Positions 19,087 to 29,189 of a DNA stretch of 64,000 nucleotides are shown in pieces; positions within the stretch are counted from its first letter, which is position 1; each line of letters opens with the position of its first letter. The DNA lies in the NCBI GenBank assembly GCA_964462675.1, contig CAYWYS010000010.1, forward strand, positions 1 to 64,000. Reading direction: 5' to 3'. The notes below the pieces were generated by a model. That model saw only the letters and a program-made list of their open reading frames with translations. It was not told the DNA's origin and ran no database searches. Both the position numbers and the translations under genes were made by a program. The DNA comes from XN24 sp964462675 (GTDB lineage: Bacteria > Pseudomonadota > Gammaproteobacteria > Steroidobacterales > XN24).

Positions 19087-20475
19087 ATGACGCATTTTGA
19101 CGCTGACGCGCTGTGGACGGTGCTCGACGCGTGGCCGGGCGGTGCGGCTGCGCGGCGCTACCGGGTTGCGTTCAGCGGCGGGCTGGATTCGACCGTGCTG
19201 TTGTGCGCGCTGGCGCAACTCCGGTCGCGGCTTCCCGGCGGCGCGCTCGCAGCGGTGCACGTCGATCATGGTTTGCACCCGGACGCGGCCCGCTGGGCCG
19301 CGGCCTGCGCTGCGCGCTGCGACGCGCTCGGCGTGCCGCTCGAGCTGCTGCATGTCGATGGGCGCGCGGCGCGCGGCGAGAGTCCCGAGGCGGCCGCGCG
19401 CGACGTACGTTATCGCGCCCTGCGCGCGCTGCTTGCGCCGGGGGAGGTACTGCTGACCGCCCACCATGCCGACGACCAGCTCGAAACGGTGCTGATCCAG
19501 CTGTTGCGCGGCGCGGGGGTTGCCGGGCTGGCGGCGATGCCGGCCGAGGCCGGCTGCGGCGCCGGGCTGCACCGGCGGCCGTTGCTCGGCTTCGCGCGCG
19601 CGATGCTGCGCGAGTGGGCGCGCGCGCAGGGTATCGCCGGGTGGCTCGAGGATCCGGCGAACGACGATCCGCGCTTCTCCCGCAATCACCTGCGCCGCGC
19701 GGTCCTGCCGGCGCTTCGCGCGCACTGGCCCGCGGCGGCGGCGGCCGCGTCGCGCTCGGCGCGGCACTGCGCCGAGGCGGCCCGCCTGCTCGACGAACTG
19801 GCCGCGCTCGATGCCGCGGCCTGCGCTGTCGGGGAGGCGCTCAGCGTGACGGCGATGGGCGCGCTCTCTGCGGGGCGCTGCCGCAACCTGGTGCGCTGGC
19901 AGGCGCGACGGCTGGGCCTGCCGACGCCCGACGAGCGTCGGCTCGGGACGCTGCTCGCGCAGCTGTTCGATGCCGCCGGCGATGCGCAGCCCGAAGTGCG
20001 CTGGCCGGGGGTCACGGCACTGCGCCACGCAGACCGGCTCTGGCTGATCGCCGAGCAACGGCTGCCGCCACCCGCGCCGCCGCTCGAGTGGCCGGACCCG
20101 CGTCAGCCGCTGGCGCTCGGCCCCGGGCTCGGCACGTTGAAGCTCGTGCCGGGCCGAGGCGGCGGGCTGCGCCCCGAGGCGCTCGCGGCGGCGCCGTGGC
20201 GGGTGGTGTGCCGCAAGGGTGGCGAGCGCCTGCGCCTGCCCGGGCGCGCGGGCAGCCGGGCGCTGAAAAAGCTGCTGCAGGCCGGCGGCGTGCCGCCCTG
20301 GTTGCGCGCGCGCATGCCGCTGGTCGAAATCGGCGGCACGCTGGCGGCCGTCGCGGGCCTGTGGGTCGACGAGGCGTGGTGGACCCCCCCGGAAACAGAA
20401 GGCTGGCGGGTGTCGTGGGAAGATTGCGCGCTGCCGGGCAGCGACGCCTTCATTGTCGGCGGACCCCCCTTCTGA
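19087..20475 (+). CDS. tilS: tRNA(Ile)-lysidine synthase
   Basis: Modifies C34 of the CAU-anticodon isoleucine tRNA to lysidine so that it reads AUA. The protein has 462 residues. The ATP PP-loop SGGLDS lies at residues 30-35 and is followed by HVDHGLHPDA and the AHHADDQLETVL motif. The C-terminal domain (about 360-450) includes RLRLPGRAGSRALKKLLQ. The open frame begins earlier at 19048, but ATG 19087 fits the family. It lies downstream of accA, as in E. coli and Pseudomonas. Confidence 0.95.
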   Translation: MTHFDADALWTVLDAWPGGAAARRYRVAFSGGLDSTVLLCALAQLRSRLPGGALAAVHVDHGLHPDAARWAAACAARCDALGVPLELLHVDGRAARGESPEAAARDVRYRALRALLAPGEVLLTAHHADDQLETVLIQLLRGAGVAGLAAMPAEAGCGAGLHRRPLLGFARAMLREWARAQGIAGWLEDPANDDPRFSRNHLRRAVLPALRAHWPAAAAAASRSARHCAEAARLLDELAALDAAACAVGEALSVTAMGALSAGRCRNLVRWQARRLGLPTPDERRLGTLLAQLFDAAGDAQPEVRWPGVTALRHADRLWLIAEQRLPPPAPPLEWPDPRQPLALGPGLGTLKLVPGRGGGLRPEALAAAPWRVVCRKGGERLRLPGRAGSRALKKLLQAGGVPPWLRARMPLVEIGGTLAAVAGLWVDEAWWTPPETEGWRVSWEDCALPGSDAFIVGGPPF

Positions 20476-20543
20476 TAACCTGACTTCCCGTCGTTTCTCT
20501 CGCGCCGGCGGCGCGCCATTACCCCCGAACGGCGGTACTCCTG

Positions 20544-22189
<1,646 letters not shown>

Positions 22190-22193
<4 letters not shown>

Positions 22194-23032
22194 AACTGTG
22201 CGGATACGACGTCGGCCTCGAGCACCCGCTGTTCCTGATCGCCGGGCCGTGCGTCATCGAGAGCCGCGAGCTGGCGATGGAAACTGCCGGCCGGCTCAAG
22301 GAGATCACCGGCCGCCTCGGCGTGCCGTTCATCTACAAGTCTTCCTTCGACAAGGCCAACCGCTCGTCGATCGGCAGCTTCCGCGGTCCCGGCATCGCGG
22401 CCGGGCTGAAGATCCTCGAGGCGGTCAAGCGCGAGCTCGGCGTGCCGGTGCTGACCGATATTCACGAGGACACACCGCTCGGCGAGGTCGCTGCGGTCGT
22501 CGACGTGCTGCAGACGCCGGCGTTCCTGTGCCGCCAGACCAACTTCATCGTCGCGGCGTGCTCGCAGGGCCGGCCTGTCAACATCAAGAAAGGCCAGTTC
22601 CTGTCGCCGTGGGAAATGGCCAACGTCGTCACGAAGGCCCGCTCCACCGGCAACGAGCAGATCATGGTCTGCGAACGAGGCTTCAGTTTCGGCTACAACA
22701 ACCTCGTGTCGGACATGCGCGCGCTCGCGGTGATGCGTGACAGCGGCGCGCCGGTGGTGTTCGATGCGACCCACTCGGTGCAGTTGCCGGGCGGCAAGGG
22801 TTCGGCATCCGGCGGGCAGCGCGAGTTCGTGCCGGTGCTGGCGCGCGCCGCGGTTGCCGCCGGCATCGCCGGGCTGTTCATGGAGACGCATCCGGACCCC
22901 GAAAATGCGCTGTCGGACGGGCCGAACGCCTGGCCGCTGGACCGGCTCGAGGGCCTGCTGGAGACGCTCAGGGTGCTCGACGAGACCGTCAAGGCACGGC
23001 CCTTCGACGAGCTGGAATTGGCGAAAGGATGA
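22190..23032 (+). CDS. kdsA: 3-deoxy-8-phosphooctulonate synthase
   Basis: Condenses arabinose-5-phosphate and phosphoenolpyruvate to KDO-8-phosphate for the inner core of lipopolysaccharide. The protein has 280 residues. LIAGPCVIESRELAME and YKSSFDKANRSS are family signatures, and the C-terminal half has FMETHPDPENALSDGPN. The ATG overlaps the pyrG stop. Enolase, which makes one of its substrates, is the next gene. Confidence 0.97.
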
Positions 23033-23085
23033 GCCGGCGCCAGCCGCGCGCGCGGCCAGCGGGCAACCGACCCAGGGAGACAGAA

Positions 23086-24372
23086 ATGGCAAAGATCATC
23101 GAAGTTCATGCGCGCCAGATCCTCGATTCGCGCGGCAATCCCACCGTCGAGGCGGACGTGCTGCTGGAGGGCGGCTACAGCGGCCGCGCCGGCGTGCCTT
23201 CCGGGGCCTCGACCGGGGCGCGCGAGGCCATCGAGCTGCGCGACGGCGACAAGACCTGCTACCTCGGCAAGGGTGTGCTCAAGGCGGTCGCCAATGTCAA
23301 CGGGGAGATCCGCAAGGCGGTGCAGGGCATGGATGCGTCCGACCAGCAGGCGCTCGACCGCAGGCTGATCGATCTCGACGGCACCGAGAACAAGCGCCGG
23401 CTCGGTGCGAACGCGATCCTGGCGGTGTCGCTGGCCGCAGCCAAGGCGGCTGCCGCGGCGAGCGGGCAATCGCTGTTCCGTAACCTGCATGAGGGCGGCG
23501 ATTTCTCGATGCCGGTACCGATGATGAACATCATCAACGGCGGCTCGCACGCCGACAACAGCGTCGATATCCAGGAATTCATGATCATGCCGGTCGGCGC
23601 GCCGAGCTTCTCCGAGGCCCTGCGCTACGGCGTGGAGGTCTTTCACGCGCTGAAGGCTGTGCTGCTGGGTCGCGGGCTCGCCACGGCCGTCGGCGATGAG
23701 GGCGGCTTTGCGCCCGACCTGCCCTCCAACGAGGCTGCGCTGGAGACGATCCTCACCGCGATCGACAAGGCCGGCTTCAAGGCCGGCAAGGACATCGTGC
23801 TGGCGCTCGACGTGGCGAGCTCGGAGTTCTACAAGCAGGGCGTCTATCGTCTCGCCTCCGAGAACCGCGAGTTCGACGCGGCCGGCTTCTGCGAGTACCT
23901 CGAGGGGCTGGTGTCACGGTACCCGATCGTCTCGATCGAGGACGGCATGGCCGAGGACGACTGGGACGGCTGGAAGCTGCACACCGAGCGCCTCGGCAAG
24001 CGCGTGCAGCTGGTCGGCGATGACGTGTTCGTCACCAACACGAAGATCCTGGCCGAGGGCATCGCGCAGGGCATCGCCAACTCGATCCTGATCAAGGTCA
24101 ACCAGATCGGCACGCTGAGCGAAACGCTCGATGCGATTCGGATGGCCGACAAGGCCGGCTACAGCGCCGTGATTTCGCATCGTTCCGGCGAGACCGAGGA
24201 TGCGACGATTGCCGACATTGCGGTCGCGACGAGCGCGACACAGATCAAGACCGGTTCCTTGTCGCGTTCGGACCGCGTCGCGAAGTACAACCAGCTGCTG
24301 AGGATCGAGGAGGAACTGGGCGCTGCCGCCCGTTACCCGGGTCGCGCCGCGTTGCCGGTCGGCGCGAACTGA
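23086..24372 (+). CDS. eno: Enolase
   Basis: Converts 2-phosphoglycerate to phosphoenolpyruvate in glycolysis; also a component of the RNA degradosome in many gammaproteobacteria. The protein has 428 residues. It starts AKIIEVHARQILDSRGNPT. The signature segment LIKVNQIGTLSETL carries the catalytic Lys, and SHRSGETEDATIAD the substrate His. ATG 23086 is preceded by GGGAGA. The order pyrG-kdsA-eno-ftsB is that of Pseudomonas. Confidence 0.98.
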   Translation: MAKIIEVHARQILDSRGNPTVEADVLLEGGYSGRAGVPSGASTGAREAIELRDGDKTCYLGKGVLKAVANVNGEIRKAVQGMDASDQQALDRRLIDLDGTENKRRLGANAILAVSLAAAKAAAAASGQSLFRNLHEGGDFSMPVPMMNIINGGSHADNSVDIQEFMIMPVGAPSFSEALRYGVEVFHALKAVLLGRGLATAVGDEGGFAPDLPSNEAALETILTAIDKAGFKAGKDIVLALDVASSEFYKQGVYRLASENREFDAAGFCEYLEGLVSRYPIVSIEDGMAEDDWDGWKLHTERLGKRVQLVGDDVFVTNTKILAEGIAQGIANSILIKVNQIGTLSETLDAIRMADKAGYSAVISHRSGETEDATIADIAVATSATQIKTGSLSRSDRVAKYNQLLRIEEELGAAARYPGRAALPVGAN

Positions 24373-24391
24373 GCGCGGGTCAGGGCCTCGA

Positions 24392-24700
24392 GTGCGGGCA
24401 GTCTTTTACATCCTGCTGGCGCTGCTGGCCTTGTTGCAGGTGCGCCTCTGGGTGTCGGACGACGGCTATCGCGCCTCGTGGCGGCTGGCCGAGCAGATCA
24501 CGACCCAGCAGCAGGAGAACGAGGGCTTGCGGGAGCGCAATCGCGCGCTCGAGGCCGAGGTCGGCAACCTGAAGACCGGGCTGGAAGCCGTCGAGGAAAT
24601 CGCGCGCAGCGAGCTCGGCATGATCCGCGAAGGCGAAACCCTGTACCAGGTCGTGGACGTCGACGACGACGAGCCCGACGCCGCGCCGGAGCCGCGCTGA
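24392..24700 (+). CDS. ftsB: Cell division protein FtsB
   Basis: Small bitopic protein of the FtsQLB divisome complex. The protein has 102 residues: one membrane helix at about 4-19, then a periplasmic coiled coil (about 32-66) rich in Gln/Glu/Leu. The GMIREGETLYQVV segment is typical of the family. An acidic tail (VDVDDDEPDAAPEP) follows. The start is GTG 24392. It lies between eno and ispD, with a 1-nt stop/start overlap to ispD, as in E. coli. Confidence 0.94.
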   Translation: MRAVFYILLALLALLQVRLWVSDDGYRASWRLAEQITTQQQENEGLRERNRALEAEVGNLKTGLEAVEEIARSELGMIREGETLYQVVDVDDDEPDAAPEPR

Positions 24701-25404
24701 TGGCGCGCGCCTGGGCCGTCGTGCCCGCCGCCGGCAGCGGCCGGCGGATGGCCGCCGCGGTCGCCAAGCAATATTTGCCATTGCACGGCAGCGTGCTGCT
24801 CGCCCATGCGCTGGCGCCGCTGCTGTCCTGCGCGCGGATCGAGGCCGTCGTGCTGGTCCTCGCCGCCGACGATGCGCGCTGGCGCGAGGCCATCGCGGCC
24901 GACGCCAGGCTGTTGACGGCGGTCGGCGGCGCCGAGCGCTGTCACTCCGTGCTCGGCGGGCTCGAGCGGCTCAGCGGGCTTGCGGCGCCGGACGACTGGG
25001 TGCTGGTGCACGATGCGGCCCGCCCGTGCCTGTCCGGCGAGGAGCTCGACGCCTTGTTCAGCGTGCTCGCCGATGATCCGGTCGGCGGCCTGCTCGCGGT
25101 GCCGCTGGCGGATACCCTGAAGGCCGCGGACGACGCGGGTCGCGTTGCGCGCACCGTGCCGCGCGAGGGATTGTGGCGCGCCCTGACGCCGCAGATGTTT
25201 CGCTACGGGCTGCTGCTGACGGCCGTCGGCGACGCGGTCGCCGCCGGCGTCGCCGTCACCGACGAGGCGGCCGCGATGGAGCGCGCCGGCCACCGACCGG
25301 TGCTGGTGGAGGGCCGGCCGGCGAATCTCAAGGTGACCGGTCCGGAGGATCTCGAGCTTGCGGAGGCGGTGCTGCGGCGCCGGGAGGAGAATCGATGCGC
25401 ATAG
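24700..25404 (+). CDS. ispD: 2-C-methyl-D-erythritol 4-phosphate cytidylyltransferase
   Basis: Third step of the MEP pathway: makes CDP-methylerythritol from MEP and CTP. The protein has 234 residues. The CTP-binding loop VVPAAGSGRRM is at the N-terminus, VLVHDAARPC in the middle, and TDEAAAMERAG near residue 188. The frame is open upstream, but the TGATG junction with ftsB fixes the start. It overlaps ispF by 10 nt. Confidence 0.97.
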   Translation: MARAWAVVPAAGSGRRMAAAVAKQYLPLHGSVLLAHALAPLLSCARIEAVVLVLAADDARWREAIAADARLLTAVGGAERCHSVLGGLERLSGLAAPDDWVLVHDAARPCLSGEELDALFSVLADDPVGGLLAVPLADTLKAADDAGRVARTVPREGLWRALTPQMFRYGLLLTAVGDAVAAGVAVTDEAAAMERAGHRPVLVEGRPANLKVTGPEDLELAEAVLRRREENRCA

Positions 25405-25871
25405 GACACGGCTTCGACGTGCATGCCTTCGGGCCCGGCAACGAGGTCACGATCGGCGGCGTCAGGATCGAGCATACGCGCGCCGTCGTCGCGCACTCGG
25501 ACGGCGACGTCGCGCTGCACGCGCTGTGTGATGCATTGCTCGGCGCTGCCGGGCTCGGCGACATCGGCGCGATGTTCCCCGATACTGAAGCGCGCTGGCG
25601 CGGCGCCGACAGCCGCGAACTGCTGCGCCTGGTCGTCGCGCGTCTGGCCGAGCACGGACTGCGGGTGTCGAACGCCGACCTGACCGTCATTGCGGAGTCG
25701 CCGCGGCTCGCCCCGCACATCGGCGAGATGCGCGTGCGCATCGCCGCGGACTTAGGCCTCACGCCGGGGCGCGTCAACGTCAAGGCGACGACCACCGAGC
25801 AGCTGGGCTGCATCGGGCGCGGCGAGGGCCTCGCGGCACACGCCGTCGTGCTGCTGCACGAGCCCGGCTGA
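25395..25871 (+). CDS. ispF: 2-C-methyl-D-erythritol 2,4-cyclodiphosphate synthase
   Basis: Fifth step of the MEP pathway: cyclizes CDP-ME-2-phosphate with release of CMP. The protein has 158 residues. MRIGHGFDVHAFG carries the metal-binding Asp8 and His10. The SDGDVALHALCDALLGA stretch carries the third metal ligand (His42 just before it). The start lies inside ispD with GGAGGAGAA upstream. The trimeric hot-spot motif KATTTEQLG is present near the C-terminus. Confidence 0.97.
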   Translation: MRIGHGFDVHAFGPGNEVTIGGVRIEHTRAVVAHSDGDVALHALCDALLGAAGLGDIGAMFPDTEARWRGADSRELLRLVVARLAEHGLRVSNADLTVIAESPRLAPHIGEMRVRIAADLGLTPGRVNVKATTTEQLGCIGRGEGLAAHAVVLLHEPG

Positions 25872-25876
25872 GCGCG

Positions 25877-26902
25877 GTGGATTTCGATCCCTGGGGCGAT
25901 CTGCCGCGGGCCTTCGGCGGCCCGGCCGGCCGCGGCCGCATCCGCGCGCGCGACGCGGACTTCATCGTCGAGGAGGAGCTCGGCTTCGCGCCGACCGGCG
26001 CCGGCGAGCACCTGTTTCTCAAGCTGCGGGAAACAGGCTGCAACACCGACTGGGTCGCCGGCCAGCTGGCGCGCTGGGGCGGGCGACCACGCAACGACGT
26101 CGGCTACGCCGGCCTCAAGGACCGCCACGCCGTGACCGAGCAATGGTTCAGCGTGCGCTTCCCCGGCGGCCGCCATCCTGATCCCGCGGCGTTGTCCGTC
26201 AGCGGCGTCGAGTTGCTCGAGTTCATCCCGCACAATCGCAAGCTCAAGCGCGGCGCGCTGCGCGGCAACCGCTTCCGCCTGCGCGTCACGGCGCTTGCGG
26301 CGGACACCGCCATGCTCGAGGCGCGCCTCGATAGGGTCGCGCGCTGCGGCGTGCCGAACGCGTTCGGGCCGCAGCGCTTCGGGCGGGCGCTGGGCAATTT
26401 GCGACTCGCGGCGGACTGGTTCTCCGGCGGGCCCGCGCCGCGCCGCGCGGAGCGCGGTTTCGCGTTGTCGGCAGCACGCTCGCTGATCTTCAATGCCGTG
26501 CTGGCCGAGCGTATCGCGGCCGGCGACTGGGAACGCGCCGCGCCGGGCGATCCGGTCGGTCTCGACGGCCGCGGCAGCTGGTTCCTCGCTGCGCCGGGAG
26601 ACCAGGACTTGCCAGGCCGTCTCGAGCAGCTCGACGTGCACCCCACCGGGCCGCTGTGGGGCCGCGGCGAACCGCCCGGCGAAGGCCCTGCCGCGGCGCG
26701 CGAGCGGGCGGTCGCGGCGCGATTTGCAGTGTTTGCCGACGGACTCGCGGCGGCGGGACTCGAGCAGGAGCGGCGCGCGTTGCGCGTGCGCGTGCGCGAG
26801 TTGGCCTGGCGCATCGACGACGACGTGCTCGAACTATCGTTCGGGCTGCCCGCAGGCGCCTATGCGACCGCCGTGCTGCGCGAGGTCGTCGACGTCGACT
26901 GA
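25877..26902 (+). CDS. truD: tRNA pseudouridine(13) synthase
   Basis: Makes pseudouridine at position 13 of tRNA(Glu). The protein has 341 residues. The catalytic Asp82 lies in YAGLKDRHAVTEQ, the TruD signature. The inserted TRUD domain lies at about residues 155-300. GTG 25877 is the only good start after the ispF stop. The gene is followed by the palindromic composite element at 26903-27150, which separates it from the convergent smr-like gene. Confidence 0.96.
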   Translation: MDFDPWGDLPRAFGGPAGRGRIRARDADFIVEEELGFAPTGAGEHLFLKLRETGCNTDWVAGQLARWGGRPRNDVGYAGLKDRHAVTEQWFSVRFPGGRHPDPAALSVSGVELLEFIPHNRKLKRGALRGNRFRLRVTALAADTAMLEARLDRVARCGVPNAFGPQRFGRALGNLRLAADWFSGGPAPRRAERGFALSAARSLIFNAVLAERIAAGDWERAAPGDPVGLDGRGSWFLAAPGDQDLPGRLEQLDVHPTGPLWGRGEPPGEGPAAARERAVAARFAVFADGLAAAGLEQERRALRVRVRELAWRIDDDVLELSFGLPAGAYATAVLREVVDVD

Positions 26903-26926
26903 CTTGCGGTCCCGGTCGACCGCAAG
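26903..26926. repeat. 9-bp palindrome directly after the truD stop
   Basis: CTTGCGGTC (26903-26911) and GACCGCAAG (26918-26926) are perfect inverted repeats with a 6-nt loop. The GGTCGACCGC part recurs around the second composite element (for example near 39620-39636 and 39970-40005). This palindrome may be the outer boundary of the composite element at this locus. It has no T-run and so is not a typical terminator. Confidence 0.7.
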
Positions 26927-26999
26927 GCGAAGCCGGTACAGGCCCCCCTCGCTTAGAAATCTTTATGCGCTCGGTGGGCCTGTACCGTCCTCACCTCGC
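26922..26999 (-). repeat. Long hairpin unit A of the paired palindrome family
   Basis: Perfect 12-bp arms, CGGTACAGGCCC (26934-26945) and its complement (26976-26987), are extended outward by about a dozen mostly paired bases. Read on the minus strand, the loop contains GAGCG, ATAAAGATTTCT, AAGCGA. This is the same AT-rich core as in units B and D, although the arms differ completely. Orientation is opposite to unit B, so A and B face each other around an 75-bp spacer. Confidence 0.85.
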
Positions 27000-27073
27000 T
27001 GCCTCGCCGCCGAACCGCAACGCCGCCGTGCCAACGCGCCGTGCCAAAGGGCCAAAGCACGGCAGCTGGGCAG

Positions 27074-27150
27074 CAGGGCGGGGACGTGATGGGTCCCGCG
27101 AGCGAGATAAAGATTTCTGAGCGAGCGGGACCCATCACGGTCCCGCCCTG
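27074..27150 (+). repeat. Long hairpin unit B of the paired palindrome family
   Basis: Arms 27074-27099 and 27125-27150 pair over 26 positions with one mismatch and one G-T pair. The innermost 14 bp (GTGATGGGTCCCGC) are perfect. The 25-nt loop begins and ends with GAGCGA and holds ATAAAGATTTCT in between. The loop translates as SEIKISER in one frame, but no ribosome site or conserved frame supports a peptide. Together with unit A it forms an inverted-repeat composite between truD and the smr-like gene. Confidence 0.88.
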
Positions 27151-27188
27151 CGGTCGATGGCCGAGCAGTCGATCAGCCGAGCAGTCGA

Positions 27189-27710
27189 TCAGCCGAGCAG
27201 GACGTACACGGCGCCGGTGCCGCCATCGACCGGCCGCGCCGAGCAATAGGCGAGTACGTCCTCGCGCAGCTGCAGCCAGCGCCCGAGCTTGCGCTTCAGC
27301 ACCGGGCCACGGTGCCCCGAGCGCCGCCCCTTGCCGTGAATCACGCGCACGCAGCGCATCCCCGCGAGCCCGGCCTCGGCCAGGAACTCGTACAGCGCCG
27401 CGCGCGCCTCGACGGCGGTCAGGCCATGCAGGTCGATTTCGTCCCGGACGCTGAATTCGCCGCGCTTCAGCCGCCGGAACACCGGCAGGCTGACCGCGGG
27501 GCGACGAAAGCTCAGGTCTTCGCCGGTGTCGCTTTCCGCTTCCGGGTTCGCCGCCAGGCTCTCCGCGAGGACCGCCGCCTCGTCGGCGCGACGGAAGCGC
27601 GCGCGCGGCGGCGGGGCCGGCTCGGCGGGCGGCTCCTTGCGTTTCGGCAGCGGGCGCACGCCCTCGACGGCCTTGCGGAACAGTTCGCGGTCCTCCTCGG
27701 ACGGCGTCAT
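27189..27710 (-). CDS. Smr domain protein, SmrA-like
   Basis: A 173-residue protein with a C-terminal Smr (small MutS-related) domain at about residues 90-173. The domain motifs are DLHGLTAVEARAAL and VIHGKGRRSGHRGPVLK. Smr domains act as nucleic-acid endonucleases, and bacterial SmrA-type proteins are small and stand alone. The N-terminal half is charged and Pro/Arg-rich, probably disordered. It is transcribed divergently from surE, a common arrangement in gammaproteobacteria. Its precise substrate is not evident from sequence. Confidence 0.88.
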   Translation of the reverse strand: MTPSEEDRELFRKAVEGVRPLPKRKEPPAEPAPPPRARFRRADEAAVLAESLAANPEAESDTGEDLSFRRPAVSLPVFRRLKRGEFSVRDEIDLHGLTAVEARAALYEFLAEAGLAGMRCVRVIHGKGRRSGHRGPVLKRKLGRWLQLREDVLAYCSARPVDGGTGAVYVLLG

Positions 27711-27736
27711 TGCTGGTTCCTCCCGGGGCTCGCCGG

Positions 27737-27742
27737 TATAGT
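27737..27742 (+). promoter_or_regulatory. Candidate -10 box upstream of surE
   Basis: TATAGT lies 33 nt before the surE start, in the short divergent gap between the smr-like gene and surE. It matches TATAAT at five of six positions. No good -35 hexamer is seen at 16-18 nt (TGGTTC at best), so the assignment is tentative. The surE-pcm-yqaA-nlpD-rpoS series would be its transcript. Confidence 0.4.
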
Positions 27743-27775
27743 AAACGCCATCTGCCAGGGCCGGTTGTCCACCGC

Positions 27776-28531
27776 TTGAAAATCCTCCTCTCGAATGACG
27801 ACGGGTATCGCGCCGAAGGCTTGCGGTGCCTGGCGGAACATCTGCGCGATCTCGCCGAGATCGTGATCGTCGCGCCCGAGCGCAACTGCAGCGGGGCGAG
27901 CAACTCGCTGACGCTGGAGCAGCCGCTGCGCCTCACCGAGGTCGGGCCCGGCTCTTATTTCGTCAACGGCACGCCAACGGATTGCGTGCACCTGGCGCTG
28001 ACCGGGCTGCTCGACGAGGAGCCGGACATGGTCATTTCGGGCATCAACGACGGCGCGAACCTCGGTGACGACGTGCTGTACTCAGGCACGGTCGCGGCCG
28101 CGATGGAGGGCCGTTTTCTCGGCCTGCCGACGATCGCGATCTCGATGGTCTGCGGCGAGGACCGCCGCTTCGAAACCGCCGGCCGCGTCGCGCGCGAGCT
28201 CGTCAGCCGGGTGCTGGACCGGTCCTTGCCGGCGACGACGATCCTGAACGTCAATGTGCCGGATCTGCCGTGGGAGGCGCTGGGCGGATTCGCGGCCACG
28301 CGTCTCGGCCATCGCCACAAGGCCGAGCCGGTCGTGCGCGGCACGGATCCGCGCGGCCGATCGATTTACTGGGTCGGCTTTGCCGGCGCAGGGCAGGATG
28401 CGGGTCCGGGCACGGATTTCCATGCGATCGCATCCGGCAAGGTGTCGGTCACGCCGCTGAAGGTGGATCTCACCAAGCACGAGGACATCCGGCGCATCGA
28501 GAGCTGGCTGGGAAGCCCGATCCTTGACTGA
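27776..28531 (+). CDS. surE: 5'/3'-nucleotidase SurE
   Basis: Metal-dependent nucleoside monophosphatase, a survival protein of stationary phase. From TTG 27776 the protein has 251 residues and begins KILLSNDDGYRAEG, with the metal ligands Asp8 and Asp9. The nucleotide-site motif SGASNSLTLEQPLR and SGINDGANLGDDVLYSGTV follow. No ATG or GTG fits the family start, so TTG is chosen although its ribosome site is weak. It heads the surE-pcm-nlpD-rpoS series. Confidence 0.96.
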   Translation: MKILLSNDDGYRAEGLRCLAEHLRDLAEIVIVAPERNCSGASNSLTLEQPLRLTEVGPGSYFVNGTPTDCVHLALTGLLDEEPDMVISGINDGANLGDDVLYSGTVAAAMEGRFLGLPTIAISMVCGEDRRFETAGRVARELVSRVLDRSLPATTILNVNVPDLPWEALGGFAATRLGHRHKAEPVVRGTDPRGRSIYWVGFAGAGQDAGPGTDFHAIASGKVSVTPLKVDLTKHEDIRRIESWLGSPILD

Positions 28532-28556
28532 GCGGCGCGACCATAACGGCATCGGG

Positions 28557-29189
28557 ATGACTTCCGCGCGCACGCGGGACCGCCTCGTGCAGCGGCTGAA
28601 GGAGCACGGCATCTCGGACCCGCGCGTGCTGGAGCGGATTCGCACGGTGCCGCGCCACCTGTTCGTCGACGAGGCGCTCGCGAGCCGTGCCTACGAGGAC
28701 ACTGCGCTGCCGATCGGCCTCGGCCAGACGATCTCCCAGCCCTGGGTCGTGGCGCGCATGACCGAGGCGGTCGTCGCCGAGCCGACGCCGGAAAAAGTGC
28801 TCGAGATCGGCACCGGCTGCGGCTACCAGACTGCCGTGCTCGCGGGACTCGTGCCGCAGGTCTACAGCGTCGAGCGACTCGGCCCGCTGTTGCGTCGCGC
28901 GCGGTCGCTGCTGCGCTCGCTCGACTTCTACAACGTGCATTTGCGCCATGGTGACGGCTGGCAGGGTTGGACCAAGCACGCGCCCTATGGCGGCATCCTG
29001 GTGACGGCTGCGCCGGAGCAGGTGCCGCAGGCGCTGCTGGACCAGCTCGACGAGGGCGGCCGCCTGGTCATCCCGGTCGGGCCGCGCGGCCGACAGGAAC
29101 TGCTGGAGATCACCCGCCGAGGCGAGCAGTTCGAGCGACGCAATCTCGGCCTGGTCAGCTTCGTACCGTTGCTGGGAGGCACTGACTGA
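28557..29189 (+). CDS. pcm: Protein-L-isoaspartate O-methyltransferase
   Basis: Repairs isoaspartyl residues in aged proteins using S-adenosylmethionine. From ATG 28557 the protein has 210 residues and starts TSARTRDRLVQRLKEHGI, like the Pseudomonas enzyme. A TTG at 28524, overlapping surE, would add eleven residues and has the better purine-rich upstream sequence. LPIGLGQTISQPWVVARM and the AdoMet loop EIGTGCGYQTAVLAG are the family motifs. The stop overlaps the next ATG by one base. Confidence 0.96.
   Translation: MTSARTRDRLVQRLKEHGISDPRVLERIRTVPRHLFVDEALASRAYEDTALPIGLGQTISQPWVVARMTEAVVAEPTPEKVLEIGTGCGYQTAVLAGLVPQVYSVERLGPLLRRARSLLRSLDFYNVHLRHGDGWQGWTKHAPYGGILVTAAPEQVPQALLDQLDEGGRLVIPVGPRGRQELLEITRRGEQFERRNLGLVSFVPLLGGTD

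Noticed and set aside
26903..27150. Reading the truD-smr palindromes as simple bidirectional terminators
   Set aside because: Stems are unusually long, loops are 25-30 nt and no T-run follows either arm; termination is possible but does not explain the conserved loop.
27041..27454. Plus-strand ORF containing SEIKISER in hairpin unit B
   Set aside because: It starts in the repeat and continues antisense to the smr-like gene; no ribosome site. The peptide is just the loop core translated.
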